Source: Acanthosepion pharaonis (lineage: Eukaryota > Mollusca > Cephalopoda > Sepiida > Sepiidae). From it: DNA of 64,000 nucleotides. Position 1 is the first letter of the stretch. Each line of letters opens with the position of its first letter. The stretch lies in contig CAHIKZ030000957.1 in the NCBI GenBank assembly GCA_903632075.3, positions 1,710,001 through 1,774,000 of the forward strand, in the 5' to 3' direction. A program made the translations under genes and the position numbers. This document shows positions 32,262 to 43,621 of the stretch, in pieces. Under the pieces are notes generated by a model that searched no databases, was not told the DNA's origin, and saw only the letters and a program-made list of their open reading frames with translations.

Positions 32262-32560
32262 ACGCTCTGGGTATGCCGATAAACTACCCCCCCCCTCCGC
32301 AAAAACGCCTCTGATCGGATGGTTTTGAGGAGCGTGGAACCTACTCGTTATTGCTATTGTGCCCAGATTCAAACTGACCAGCAGTGGTAGCATCTGTTAG
32401 GGTGCCAACTATAAGCAAATAGTTAACACTGACACTAGGGTCAAAACACTATGAAAGTAGAGAAATACATTTTTATAGTAAAATGACCAGAAATACATTC
32501 ATAGTAAAAAATTAGCAGTAACATATTCTGAAAAAAATATTACCAGCAATACATTTTTGT
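32262..32560 (+). repeat. interspersed repeat V, copy 3
   Basis: CTGGGTATGCCGATAAACTA, AGTGGTAGCATCTGTTAGGG, TATAAGCAAATAGTTAAC and AAAACACTATGAAAGTAG match copies 1 and 2. It is preceded by short CT runs. Confidence 0.7.
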
Positions 32561-32609
32561 AAATGAAATTAAGTTTTAATATTAAATGAACCATAAGAAG
32601 TTTATATAA

Positions 32610-32618
32610 ACAAGGAAT

Positions 32619-32652
<34 letters not shown>
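32610..32652. repeat. (CT)n array
   Basis: TCTCTCTC run of about 40 bp. Confidence 0.95.
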
Positions 32653-32656
<4 letters not shown>

Positions 32657-32850
32657 GTCTCTTTTTGTTCCATTTAATCTTTATTTAAAAAAAACAACTA
32701 TTATGTAAATTTTTGTAACTTTGTATAATATTTATGCATTACACCCTAATCTTTATTCGGTAAAAATTTCATTGCTAATCATGCATTACTTTTTAAGTAA
32801 TACACATATTTATGTCTTTGTTGTTTCCGTTCCTTATATTATGGCCGCTA

Positions 32851-32893
<43 letters not shown>

Positions 32894-33031
32894 TTGGCCT
32901 ATCGCCTGGTTCACCCTTCTCCTTGATTTTTCGTAAATGTTTGTCCCTCGTTTCCGTACTTTCATTTCCTTTTTGCTTCCAGTAGCTCATTGCGTCTTAG
33001 TGACATTAAGTCATTGCTTGGTGGAAAATTG

Positions 33032-33083
<52 letters not shown>
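32851..33083. repeat. two (TA)n arrays
   Basis: TA runs at 32851-32891 and 33036-33083, separated by about 145 bp of unassigned sequence. Confidence 0.95.
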
Positions 33084-33087
<4 letters not shown>

Positions 33088-33153
33088 CAACAACAAGCGA
33101 TTAGCAACAGCAAAACACAAAATAAATGCACTGTCGTAATCTATGCAGATATA

Positions 33154-33508
33154 CAAGGTGTCCATAAAGTTCGTGTGCACTTGAAAAACTTTATTTGTAT
33201 TTGCAATAGAAATAATCTGTAAAAATGTTATAAAGTTTAATGTACCTAGTTTTAAGTATAGCTAAAATAACTAATGTGATTTCAGGCATTACTGTAAATC
33301 AGTTTGCAAATGTTTTCCGTGAACTTCAAAATCGTATTACCCTTTCTATTGCTAATGATGGAGGACAGCTGGAAACAAATAAATTTCAATAAAACCTTAA
33401 AAAATATAGATTTGCTTCTTTCTAATACTTTTTACAAATTATTTCTATCGCAAATGCAAATAAAGTTGTAAATTTTTTAAAGTGCACACAAACTTTATGG
33501 ACACCCTG
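33154..33508 (+). mobile_element. mariner-type deletion derivative, 355 bp
   Basis: Long terminal inverted repeats (about 75 bp) start CAAGGTGTCCATAAAGTTCG at the left, and the right end is AACTTTATGGACACCCTG. The element is bounded by TA on both sides. The interior encodes VNQFANVFRELQNRITLSIA then NDGGQLETNKF, a transposase C-terminal end. Confidence 0.8.
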
Positions 33509-33629
33509 TATATATAACGACCAATCAGCTACAGCTAGAAATCTAAAACAAAAACCTATATTAGCATCGTAGGCATATACTGCACAAAAACTGTCAAAAC
33601 GCATTGTTAATTCATCCTTACACGTCTGA

Positions 33630-34770
33630 CCACAATTTCAGCCTAATAAATGTTAGTGTAATGAGAACTGAATAATATTAACCAAGTAGAAAATTAATTG
33701 AAAATGCGCTTATCATGCCTTTTAACCTCTCAACTGGTACGGTCAGCCTATCAACCTTTCGGTCTACCTTCGTACTGACGAAACGAAGAATCCTTTTCCC
33801 CTGTTCAGATATCGGTCAGTAGAACAATTTTTATGCTAGTGTATTTCGAAATAAAAGCAATTTTTATAAATCAGTGTAAAATCATGTAATGAATTCTTTT
33901 CTGTCATGCGACGCATTAAATGTCAGTGATTGTTTAACAAGTTTAAAAAGGGTGACTAGTCTTATTTATAGGAATAGCGCCGCTCTCTCAAAAAGCAAAA
34001 CAAACCCAGGAGAAAAGACTGGCAAATTTTGTCATCTAATATACGAGGGCCAGCTGGAAAGTTCATAAGTTTACCAAAATATAAATGCAAGTATACTAAA
34101 TTACAACAGTTGACCAACACACTAGCATGCCTTTTAGTCCTATCAAACTGGTACACTTGAATGTCTTTTAGACTACAGACAGGTGTTTCTACTTACATTT
34201 ACATGTTGTCCAACCTATGAACTTTCCAGTCGAACACGCATTGGTTCTCTGGTTACCATTATGCATAAGACGAGAAGGATTCAACCTCTCAAATGATGAG
34301 TCCTTCTAGGACTTACCTGAATATAATGAACGCAATTTCAGTCTAATAATTGCTAGTCTGATCGAAATTGAATAGAATTAACTGAGAAGAAAATACATTG
34401 GCAATGCACTTAACATGTCTTTTAAGCTGTCAGCTGAGGTATCTAGTTACATTTATATGTTGGCCAGCCTATGAACGTTTCAGGCGAAAAATATTATGCA
34501 AAATAACAACACAAGACCTCTCTAAAAAAAATGGACTCTAGAGTAAAATCCCTCAAATTTAACCATTATTGAATATACGGCTGGAAATTTCATAGGTTGA
34601 AAAAGATATAAATTAAATGTTTCATGTTTTTTCAACACCAACTTTTCAGTCGACCCTCGCATTGGTTCTCCGGTTATCATTACTCATAAGACTAAAATGG
34701 TTCAACGCCTCATTTGTTCATTGCGAGGAGTCGTTCTATACATTTCTTGCTGAACGTTGCTTCACGATTA
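33630..34770. repeat. duplicated cluster containing mariner-type TIR elements
   Basis: Segments around 33640 and 34338 (CAG(C/T)CTAATAA(A/T)TG..AGT) are repeated, as are 34235-34340 and 34665-34760 (CGCATTGGTTCTC, GGTTA.CATTA). Embedded at 34044-34239 and 34576-34670 are short elements with ends like CGAGGGCCAGCTGGAAAGTT and AACTTTCCAGTCG, the terminal type of the mariner relic at 39690. Confidence 0.6.
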
Positions 34771-35514
34771 TCTAGACAAATGTAGTTTGATAGGTATAAA
34801 TCCAATACCTTATCGGAATATAATCAACGCAATTTGTTTATGTTAGTCGCTTTAATGTGTGACTTCCAAACAAGGAAAACGTTTCGATTTTAAACAAACT
34901 GAAATGAACTATTAGTAGAAAATTTCTAACAGCTTAAAATTCAAAATATCGTAGTGTATTCAAAATAAACCATTTTGAAAGTTTGTACTTCAAGCAAAGA
35001 CGGTTATCTTATGTTTACGGTATGATTGGAAAAAGGTCTTATACTTTGTTCACATTCCACGGAAGCAAACGATTCTTTCGAACAAGTATAGCTCCAAAGT
35101 AGACCAACCTAAGTCAGTAATCAATGAAAAGATTCTGGTATCCGTTAAACAAAATGGCGTAATCTTCTTCAGCAAGATATAAACTCGTATTTCTTTGCTG
35201 AATTAATATAATTTGGTTGGAAGAGTTTTACTCACCCGATGTCTTCATCAGATATTGCAATTTCGGATTAGAATTTATTGCTTTTCTTCGCAGAATTCAT
35301 TTAATTAAAAAAATGCCACTCATCTTGAAGACTACAAAGGACTCTTCGAAAGGTTCTTGGCGGAGAAAGATTTGGAGAAAAGTTCACCAAATTTGAAATT
35401 ACGAAGTTGCTTAAACGATGACAAAATACAACCTAGTTTGTCTGGCTCCTCAACGTATAGGAAGATGGATTGATTTATCTTCCGTTTCTTTTACTTTCTT
35501 TTTTTTAATAATTT
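34771..35514. other. no recognised gene
   Basis: AT-rich unique-looking sequence without features I can support. Confidence 0.4.
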
Positions 35515-35965
35515 CACTCCAAGCAAGACGGGGATGCCATTATTACGCATAGGAGTTACAGGGAGTGAAAGAGACTGAAAAGATTGAGTATGGAGAGGAC
35601 TGAGGAAGGGAAAAAATATGAACGCGTTAGAAGATGGCGATTGATGTTGCATTTAAATTTTTGAAGATAGTAATTATAAAGGAAGCAAGCGAACGGAAGG
35701 GAGTTTCACAGGTGGGAAGTGCTAGAAAAGAAACAGTTGGAATAGAAGTGCATTTTTGCACTTATCTATTTTTACAGTAAACGATTGGAGTTTAGATGCC
35801 AAACTAATAGCACGTTTAAATTCAAGTAGTCATGAGCACCTGGGAAAAAAGGGTGTCAGAGCCATGAAAATATTTGTAGAAAAGACAGAGGGAAGTCACG
35901 CTGCCTCAGTGAGAAAGTGACTGAAGACAAGCCAGGTCAAGATCGATTACATTGCAGATCCTTTT
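35515..35965 (-). pseudogene. LINE 3' region, decayed
   Basis: Antisense copy of the family at 29410-30056. It starts TTTCACTCCAAGCAAGACGG and passes through GGGAGTTTCACAGGTGGGAA, TAGCACGTTTAAATTCA, GAAAATATTTGTAGAAAAGA and CAGAGGGAAGTCACG. Many changes; no open frame. Confidence 0.7.
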
Positions 35966-36164
35966 TTCTATTGGAAAGGTATTAATACCAAGTAAATATT
36001 TTAGCTTTAGTCTGAATTTGAACTCGGCATATCGAATTCAATTTTTAACTGTCTTGCTAAAAACGTATTCATTACAACTAGAGAGAGTTTGATTTTCACT
36101 AAGAATTTGACACATTTTGTCTTATGTAAGATTAAATTAAACAGATCGATACATTGATAGGAAC

Positions 36165-36165
36165 A

Positions 36166-36204
<39 letters not shown>

Positions 36205-36278
36205 TGTTTAATTTTAGATAGATATGATCAGATTTAGATAGATTGATAGATAGATAGATAGATATGAACAGACAATAT

Positions 36279-36338
<60 letters not shown>

Positions 36339-36545
36339 TAGATAGATAGATAGATATGATATATAGATATGAACATACAAATTGATAGATAGATAGATAG
36401 ATAGATATGAAAAGAGAAATTGATAGATAGGGATGGATAGATAGCTAGATGCATACATACATACATACATACGTAGATATGATTAACTTTAAATAGATAA
36501 GATTAGCTTGAGATAGATAGATAGATCTGAAAAGATGAACATAGA
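36165..36545. repeat. (GATA)n and (TA)n block
   Basis: GATA runs with TATGAACAGA and TTTAGATAGAT interruptions surround a TA run at 36277-36338. The SIYLSIYL frames are microsatellite translations. Confidence 0.95.
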
Positions 36546-36837
36546 TATTAGCCGATTTTTTTTTGACGACTTATCAACCCTTTGCAGGTTATCTAAAGCA
36601 AGGACATATTTTTAGATTGAAATAATTTTTGGCAGATAATAATGATTTACTGGTACACATCCTACTAATTAACCCATAGCTGGGGAAAGAGAAGACGCGG
36701 ATTCCCAAGGGTATTCGTGCGGAAGTGAATATAACGAAACCAATGGGAAATGAAACTCGACTCTTCGATTATTAATTCTCATCCATTATTTATTACACGA
36801 CTCGCATATCCATGGATACAGCACCTGGCATGCACAA

Positions 36838-37172
36838 GACTCACATTCTTTGGGTCCTGTCACTGGATCTAACTAACGCCTGTATCCACTGTGCCATGCA
36901 TTCTTGGTTAAGGCGGTGGAGAACTTGGAAAGGGGAATTAACAGGAGATAACTGATAACTGACATCTATTAGACGTGGCACGTTGAAATAGAACAGTCTA
37001 CCCCAGTCAACGAAATAAAGGGTTCAGTTGGACATTCCAACCACCTGAAGCAGGCCAGAGTATACAATGGCCGAAACGTTGTAATAAGTATGACTACAAT
37101 AATGAGGACAACAGTCCGAATAATGTAAATAATGCATAGAATACCTCATATCGGAAATATAGAGATGCTCTA
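36838..37172 (+). mobile_element. SINE family H with inverted 5' part
   Basis: 36838-36899 is the tRNA-like head in antisense. 36903-37172 is the body in sense (AAGGCGGTGGAGAACTTGG, AACAGTCTACCCCAGTCAAC, CTGAAGCAGGCC..GGCCGAAACG, tail). The 5' part is thus flipped relative to the body. Confidence 0.75.
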
Positions 37173-37235
37173 CAGAGATATGAAACTAATTTACTCTGCT
37201 GTTAATTTGTTGATGAATTAATGATCATCTGGACC

Positions 37236-37384
37236 TAACTTCGAATTCCCCTCTCCAAGTTCTCCACCGCCGGGTATTGAACTCACACTCTTTGGGTCCT
37301 GTCACTGGATCTAATCTAACGCCTTTATCCACTGTGCCATATGTCCAGGACACATGGCACAGTGGATAAAGGCGTTGGTTAGAT
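37236..37384 (-). mobile_element. SINE family H head-to-head palindrome
   Basis: An antisense head (37346 down to 37236, with B-box region GGGTATTGAACTC antisense) meets a sense head fragment (37348-37384). The arms of about 37 bp are almost perfect (GGCACAGTGGATAAAGGCGT on both) with a one-base centre. The sense fragment is cut after GGTTAGAT. Confidence 0.8.
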
Positions 37385-39205
37385 ATTGGAAGTGGAGGAA
37401 TTGATGAGACATGGCCTTGAACTAAGAGAGACGCTAATTTCGAAGGTAATGTTATTCTCTGACAGAGTAACCCTCTTTGCGTTTCTGCCAGATGCAGTAA
37501 AACCTGGATAAAATTAATATGAAATCATTATCTGGATCCTTCCTGCATGTGAATTCAAATAAAAATGCTTGAAAAAAAAATGGCACCTAAGCGAGAGTAA
37601 GATCTCTAACAAATATACTTTTTTTGAATTTTGGTCAACGACGAAGGGATCTTCATTCCATTTATTTTCTGTAGAACCCATTGATTTTGTTAAGAATGGA
37701 CATTTAAAACATTTACCTGGCCTTATTCTTATCTTTTGTGTTTAAATATATATTACTTTAGCGGTATAATTAATTTACAGCTCATAGGCTAAATTATTAA
37801 TGAATGTCTTGCCACTTTTTCTATTGTAGTGAATAAGCAGAGAAATGCGTAAAAAATATCATCCGACAACTGGTTTGGAAAAATTCAAATTTGCCTATGA
37901 AAGAACCAAAAATATGAAGATTGTCTTTGTACGCCAAATTCTTACTATGCAGAATTTCTGAGCGAATTACCTGACTGGCTGAAACGGCAATTTTTATTTA
38001 CTTTCTAGCAGCTATACCCAGCCAGCCTATCAGAAAAAGCGTTCAATTACAATGGAGCAAAAACAGCATCGTGTTTAGATGTAACAGAGTCTATCTTCTT
38101 TAATTAGTTTAAAGTACTTTCGTTAAAAAAAACATTTTGAATTAATGCAGTTACTTATATAACAGAAGTAGTCTGTATTTAGCCAATAGAATTTAGCTGT
38201 GGACATGAAGGGGTAAAACAGGCAACGTGAAGCGCACTTCAGATCTCAATTTTTTTTTTGAGTTTTTGAAATTCAATTTGTCAGTGTGCTACCAGAGATG
38301 TAAAAGAGGATGCATTTATAAAGCAATTGTTAAGTTTGATGAAAATTGGTTGAAAGATCAACGAAAAATAAGAAAGAAACCAGTAAAAAAAACACTTTTC
38401 GCTATGTACGCGTTTTCATTGTATGGATGGACTCAATTATCAAGTTAAATAACTGTTAAAAAATCATCTTATTGTTGGCTAGTATTGAGTGAAGTTTGTA
38501 TTAGATTGCTTGAAAATTGAGGGAGTTTTTAGTTTAAAATTTGTGTTGAAATCGATTTTTCGGTTTTGGCAGTTTTTCGCCAAACGCAGCAGCTTAGAAA
38601 TAAAAATGAGGTATCGGTGTCATGTTGCAAGTAACCAACATATCAAGTTTCAACGAAATCGGAGGAAAAATAGTTGAATTTATTTTTGATCGGCTTTTTC
38701 GGTTATTGATTTTTTTAAAAAAATATCGATATTTTTAGGCTAAGAACCTATCTCTTACATTGTACAATGTTTCAAGTTTGTTCAAAGTCGGTTGGATGGA
38801 CCTCGAGTGAATAGATATCACACAGACAGACACAGAGACATCCTATAGATTAGAAAATGGCGACAGAATAGATTAAATTATTGTTTAAAGGTGTTAAGTT
38901 GATAAACTATTGACATAAGAATGAATAAATGACAGCGATAAATATTCGTCAGCCCAATTTAGAATCACAGCACCGAGATAAAATTCGCTTCCTAATTTTT
39001 ACCTGAACTTAGCGAAAGTCAGCATTTCTTCTTATTCTTTGAATTCAAAGAAATGTCTGCCAGCTTTTGTGATAGCTTTTTTTTCTTAAAAAATAGAAAA
39101 CAAAAAAAAATCCCAAAATGAGTATTGTTTAGAACGAAAATCCATTGTAGAAGGGTAGGCGAAAAAGAGATGTGGAAGCCGTGAAATAAGACAGGCATTA
39201 CTTTC
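37385..39205. other. no recognised gene
   Basis: Mostly unassigned sequence. Short open frames at 38227-38448 and 38489-38677 show no motif I recognise. 38810-38850 contains CACAGACAGACACAGAGACA, a low-complexity patch. Confidence 0.4.
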
Positions 39206-39214
39206 TACTCTTCT

Positions 39215-39500
39215 TCTTATTAACTTCATTGTATATTTCTAGGTAAACTGACATCCGATTGTTCAAAGAAGACTTTAAATGTTTGCTCTGATGTGTGGCC
39301 CGACTACATGAATTTAAACGTGCTACTATCTTTCCTAGCGTCCCTGCTTTGCTTGCAGTGAAATGATTAAAAAAAAATAAAACGAGTAGTGGAATCTTTT
39401 GAAAATGGACAAAATTTGACATCGTACTCTTATCAATTGCCTGCAGAAAAAAAAGTCGTTAGCCCCCCCAACATTTATGCTAACAAATATCCTGATCAGA
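39215..39500 (+). mobile_element. decayed mariner N-terminus fused to LINE 3' end
   Basis: 39240-39370 resembles the LINE 3' end (CGTGCTACT, CCTGCTTTGCTTGCAGTGAA). From about 39400, MDKI then HRTLINCLQKKVVSPPNIYA parallels the start of the mariner transposase at 39860 (IKYLQKKG..PKNIYLNMV). Confidence 0.5.
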
Positions 39501-39689
39501 GTCCTTGCTGTTGATTGTAGTTTAACGCCTTAACCAAGACGCGGATGTAGTTTATCGTAATACCCAGGACGGTTAAAAATCGAAATGGTTTCTTTAGGAT
39601 TTAAAGGACACTCACTGTCCTCTAAATACAGTAATATCAAAATTTATGAAATGGTACTTCCATAAAAGGTGGTACTGTGTGAATCTAAG

Positions 39690-40245
39690 AAGATGGGTTG
39701 AAAAGTTCACAGGCTCACTATGAAGGAGTGATACTTGAGCTGTGAAATCTTGCATGCATTCATTTCAACTCCTTCTTGTTAATAAATGCATTGTTTCCTT
39801 CCAAGTAAACAGAAACTGTTCAAACAAGACATCAAAAGTAACTAGCAGCCAAAAGTAAACAAAATTTGGCATCGTGGTGTTATCAAGTACCTGCAGAAAA
39901 AAGGTTTAGCCCCCAAGAACATTTATCTTAACATGGTTGCTACATTAGGGGTTGATACTCCAGCTTTATCAAAAGTGCAAAAGTGGGCCGCTAAATTTAG
40001 GATGGGAATGAGAATCTTGAAGATGACCCAAGGTGTGGACGTCCTGCGACTGTCACCATCGTAGAAAACATTGATCGTGTTCACCACATGGGGATTAATG
40101 ACAGACGATTGGTAGTAAATCAAATTTCTCAATGTTATTAGCATATCCCTTGAGAACGTTGAGAATATTCTGCACAATGAATATGGCATGACGAAGGCTT
40201 TTGATCGGTGGGTGACACGTCTTCTGATGAGTGTTGGATTCAGCA
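39690..40245 (+). pseudogene. mariner transposase N-terminal region, broken
   Basis: The terminal-type sequence GGTTGAAAAGTTCACAGGCT is at 39693. The translation across frameshifts reads VIKYLQKKG-like text, then LNMVATLGVDTPALSKVQKW, AAKFRMG, then ENLEDDPRCGRPATVT, ENIDRVHHMGINDRRLVVNQ, and decayed LHNEYGMTKA. These are the consecutive N-terminal helix-turn-helix landmarks of a mariner transposase. The catalytic domain is absent: a SINE follows. Confidence 0.8.
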
Positions 40246-40417
40246 CTGGCCCAGACACAAGTGGTACCACACCTCTTCACCTCTTCCAAAGAAGGCAAAG
40301 GTTGTTTTATCTGCAGTAAAGGTGCTAGACTCAATTTTGGTGGGGGCAGAAAGCATTGGGTATATTGGATACCTTCAAAATCTTCTTCGTCAGATCTGTC
40401 AAGTTTAAGTTGTCAGA

Positions 40418-40800
40418 TCTCTGTCTATATCTCTGAGATGAGGTATTATGTTTACTTGCATTATTCACATTATTCCGACTGTTATCCTCATCTTCATTGC
40501 CATATTCACAACGTTTCTGCAAAGACACATGGCCCAGTACATAAAGACGCAGTGACTAAGCCCAAAGAGTTGTGCGTTCAATACCAGGTCACAGCAAAAG
40601 TGAAAAAAAAATTGAGAGTTGAATTAAAAGGAAATAACTGAGACATCCGGAAGAGGCATGGCACGTGGTACTCGAACGGTCTCTCCCCGTGGAAGAAATT
40701 CCAATCTAAGGCCGGGGAGTACAACAGCTGAAACTTTGTGAATATGCCAAAGAGGATGAGGTTAACAGTCCAAATAATGTAAATAATGTAAATTCTCAGA
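40418..40800 (+). mobile_element. SINE family H, antisense tail joined to sense copy
   Basis: 40420-40519 is the antisense tail, ending at CAACGTTTCTGC. Then 40521-40800 is a diverged sense copy (ACACATGGCCCAGTACATAA head, B-box-like TTCAATACCAGG, CTAAGGCCGG..GAAACTTTG, tail). The antisense part stops within the GAAAC motif. Confidence 0.7.
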
Positions 40801-41039
40801 TATGTCGTATTTTCTACTGAGACAATGAAACCGTTCAGAAGAGTTGCAGGAGATTCCGAAGTCGACTGGAGGCCGTGGTCGAAGCCAATGGCGATTTTAT
40901 TGAATACATTTACTCTTTAGTATTTCAACATATTTTTGCGTAATTTTGTTAAATATATTCTGTTGAAATGAGATGTCAGTGTTAGTTTCATTTCTGCGTC
41001 AGTTGGACGACAATTTATCCATCGCACCCTTTATATGCC

Positions 41040-41450
41040 AAGTAGCGATCATCGCTCTCCACAACATTTTTTCTCCTTTGTAATTTCATGTCAATGGAAA
41101 ACCTGAGATCAATGTGTAGTGTGTTCCTCTCCTGGAGATTAGATTTGATGACAGTCAAAAAAAAAAAAGTTCTCTCTGGTGATTAAATGAAAGCAGCTTC
41201 GTTTTTGTGGCGTTAAAATTTACCAGCCATTTCTTGCTCACAGTTCCCGACTGGCTGCAGGTCCTTTTCAAGAATAGTTGCCAGGTTTATTTTGTCAGAT
41301 CTGTCGGGGTTGCCTGAAACACCCGAAAAGGGAATATGCCGAGAGAGCTTAGCCAATTTTTCCACGGCATTATCGTTAAATCCGTTTAAAATTACCATGT
41401 GTCGAATTCGGTTGCGACGTGGTCCCCATTGTAAAATACCCCTTTTATTC
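41040..41450 (-). pseudogene. LINE reverse transcriptase palm/connection fragment
   Basis: Minus-strand frame 41398 down to 41213 (VILNGFNDNAVEKLAKLSRH, FNATKTKLLSFNHQRE, LQERNTLHIDLRFSIDMKL) gives the connection between the catalytic box and thumb of a non-LTR reverse transcriptase. A poly-A-like run (41158-41170) and stops break it. Confidence 0.65.
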
Positions 41451-41452
41451 GA

Positions 41453-41454
<2 letters not shown>

Positions 41455-41503
<49 letters not shown>
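41455..41503. repeat. (TA)n array at LINE 3' end
   Basis: TA run adjoining the 3' end (minus strand) of the LINE copy that follows. Confidence 0.95.
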
Positions 41504-41505
<2 letters not shown>

Positions 41506-41514
41506 CATTTCACA

Positions 41515-42060
41515 ACATGCAAGGCGGGGAGCCACTAGCATGCAAGGGGTTACAGAGGATTTGGAACGAGAGCAGATAGAAGGGACAGAGGAAAAGATGA
41601 GGAGAAGGACAGTGGATAGATCAAGGCAACTGGAGATGTCGATTGACATTACATTTGAATAGTTGGAGATTATAGCTATCAGGGAAACAGGCGAGAGGTG
41701 CGAGATATGAAGCTATTGGGGTAGAAGAGACGGCTACATTTAACAGTTTCAACAGTGAAAGGGCGAGAGCGGGATGCCAGCCTCGTAGGACGCTTGAACT
41801 CATGGAGTCTGGGAACCAGAGAAAGCAGCTCATCGGAGCAATTACCATGAAAGTATTTGTAAAAAAGACACAGAGAGGCGACGGCACGTCTGTGAGAGAG
41901 AGACTGTAGACGATATACCAGATCAGGGCCAATTGCATTGCATATCTGTCTCTGGATCTTATCAAGAACCCCTAGAGAAACAGAAGGGGCTCCATACCAT
42001 ATATGGCAGCAATAACGGATGAAGGTGTTTAAATATGTGGAGGTGAAGTAGACAATGTTA
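41515..42060 (-). pseudogene. LINE ORF2 C-terminus, antisense member of head-to-head pair
   Basis: Minus-strand text: YCCHIWYGAPSVSLGVLDKI, IQRQICNAIGPDLVYRLQSL, SHRRAVASLCLFYKYFHGNC, SDELLSLVPRLHEFKRPTRL, then FISRTSRLFP, and after a frameshift CFPDSYNLQLFKCNVNRHL. This is the best-preserved C-terminal stretch of this LINE in the window. Neighbouring frames must be joined to read it. Confidence 0.8.
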
Positions 42061-42079
42061 ATATTTTTGTTTTGAATCA

Positions 42080-42650
42080 TCTGAGGAAATATTCTACAAA
42101 TTAAAAAAGAATACAATTCGTCCTTGTATTGAATACTTTTGCCATATATGGTCTGGTGCTCCCATTGTTCATCTCCATGTTTTCGATAAAATTCAATGAC
42201 CGGTATGCAATGTGATAGCTCCTGATCTGGCATCTCGTCTACAGTCACTTTCTCACAAATGTCATGTAGCTTCCCTCTGTATTTTCTACAAATATTTTCA
42301 TGGTATCTGCTCTGACGAACTACTTTGACTGGTACCCCAACTGCATTAATTTAAACGTGCTACTAGGTTGGCATCTCGGTCCCACACTTTCACTGTCGAA
42401 ACATTTAAATATAACCGCCTCTTCTACTACAACATATTTTCTCTTACACTTTCCGACAGTGGAACTCCCTTCCTCTTACTTGCTTCCCTGATAACTATAA
42501 TCTTCAAAAATTTAAATGTAATGTCCATCGACATCTTCTTCTTTTTATCCTTTCCTCAAACACCCCCCTCTTTACTCTTACTTTCACTCTCTGTAATCTC
42601 TTGCATGCTACTAGCACCCCCGCCTTGCTTAGGGTGAATTGCTTAAAAAA
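42080..42650 (+). pseudogene. LINE ORF2 C-terminus, sense member of head-to-head pair
   Basis: Plus-strand, more decayed: PDLASRLQS, FPLYFLQIFSW-like FYKYFHG, then the tail GTPFLLLASLITIIFKNLNV and the 3' end GCATGCTACTAGCACCCCCG followed by CCTTGCTTAGGGTGAA and an A-rich run. It points away from the antisense copy at 41515-42060. Confidence 0.7.
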
Positions 42651-42959
42651 AATTACATTAAATCTGAATCAATGAAACATTTTTTAAAATCTTTTAGAAT
42701 TTAAGACGCAAAAAGCAATCATTTTTTTCTTCTATAGATAAATAGAATTTGTTCTATACAACAAAACATTTAATGCTATTCCGCCTACATCAATCAAAAA
42801 CCAAACATTTAGATTAATAGAAAAAAATGGAATGCAAAAACAGCAGGCAGGAATTTTTTTTTTTTTTATAAAAGCAAAACAAAAAGATTCAATAAAGCAA
42901 GCACTGGAGCGGTAGACGGTGTTTGAATTTAATTTAAATCGCAGTATGTGGTTCATCGT

Positions 42960-43260
42960 CTATCATCTCCGGGACCTGCAGTCATGTCTCATTGAGATAT
43001 CGGTTCCCGTACTATCACCGGAGTTAAGCAACATCGAATATAGACATTAACTAGATGGGTGACGGCTTGGGACGACAATGTGCTGCAAGATTGGGTGTGC
43101 TGGGGTCGAAAAGTATTAAGACTCAGAAATGGAGGGGGAGTTGAGTTTTAATTCCAGTCGTGTACGTTATATTCATTTAGGCGCAAATAAACACGGGAAA
43201 TGTAAAAATCCCCGTCCTGTGAGTTAATGAGAAAAACTTCTATCAGTAAATCATAATTAC
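42960..43260 (+). mobile_element. composite 5S-rRNA/tRNA-headed SINE, copy 1
   Basis: 42990-43085 resembles the internal promoter half of 5S rRNA: CGGTTCCCGTACTATCACCG, GAGTTAAGCAACATCG (box A), and AACTAGATGGGTGACGG (box C). A decayed tRNA-like segment with B-box-like GAGTTTTAATTCC (43141-43153) follows, then the body TTATATTCATTTAGGCGCAA. Same order as copy 2. Confidence 0.7.
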
Positions 43261-43621
43261 CTCCCCTAAATTCTTACAATGAATTTTTTTCTGGTTTTAT
43301 ATTACGGGCAATGAGTTGATAAGCCATAAAAAAACAATCGATCAAGCCGCCATCTGCACATGAAGCAGACTGTAGACGAACATAAGACCAAAAAAAAGCT
43401 CGGATTTTAACAATAGTTATTGCATCTTTTAAAGAAATTAACCGGAAATAATCAAAAACGCCTCTTTATTAAGATGTTGCGCTTATAGCCAACAAAGGCG
43501 TTTTACATTTATATAAGTAGTGAACTAATCGTTCTAAGTAACCCAGTTAATCGAAATAAGTACTGCTTTATTTGTTGCATTTTTACACTCCATATTAATG
43601 GCAGTGATATTCAGAGAATTC

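Noticed and set aside
38227..38677. Two adjacent short frames as a gene
   Set aside because: No motif, no splice logic, and low-complexity T and A runs. I cannot support a function.
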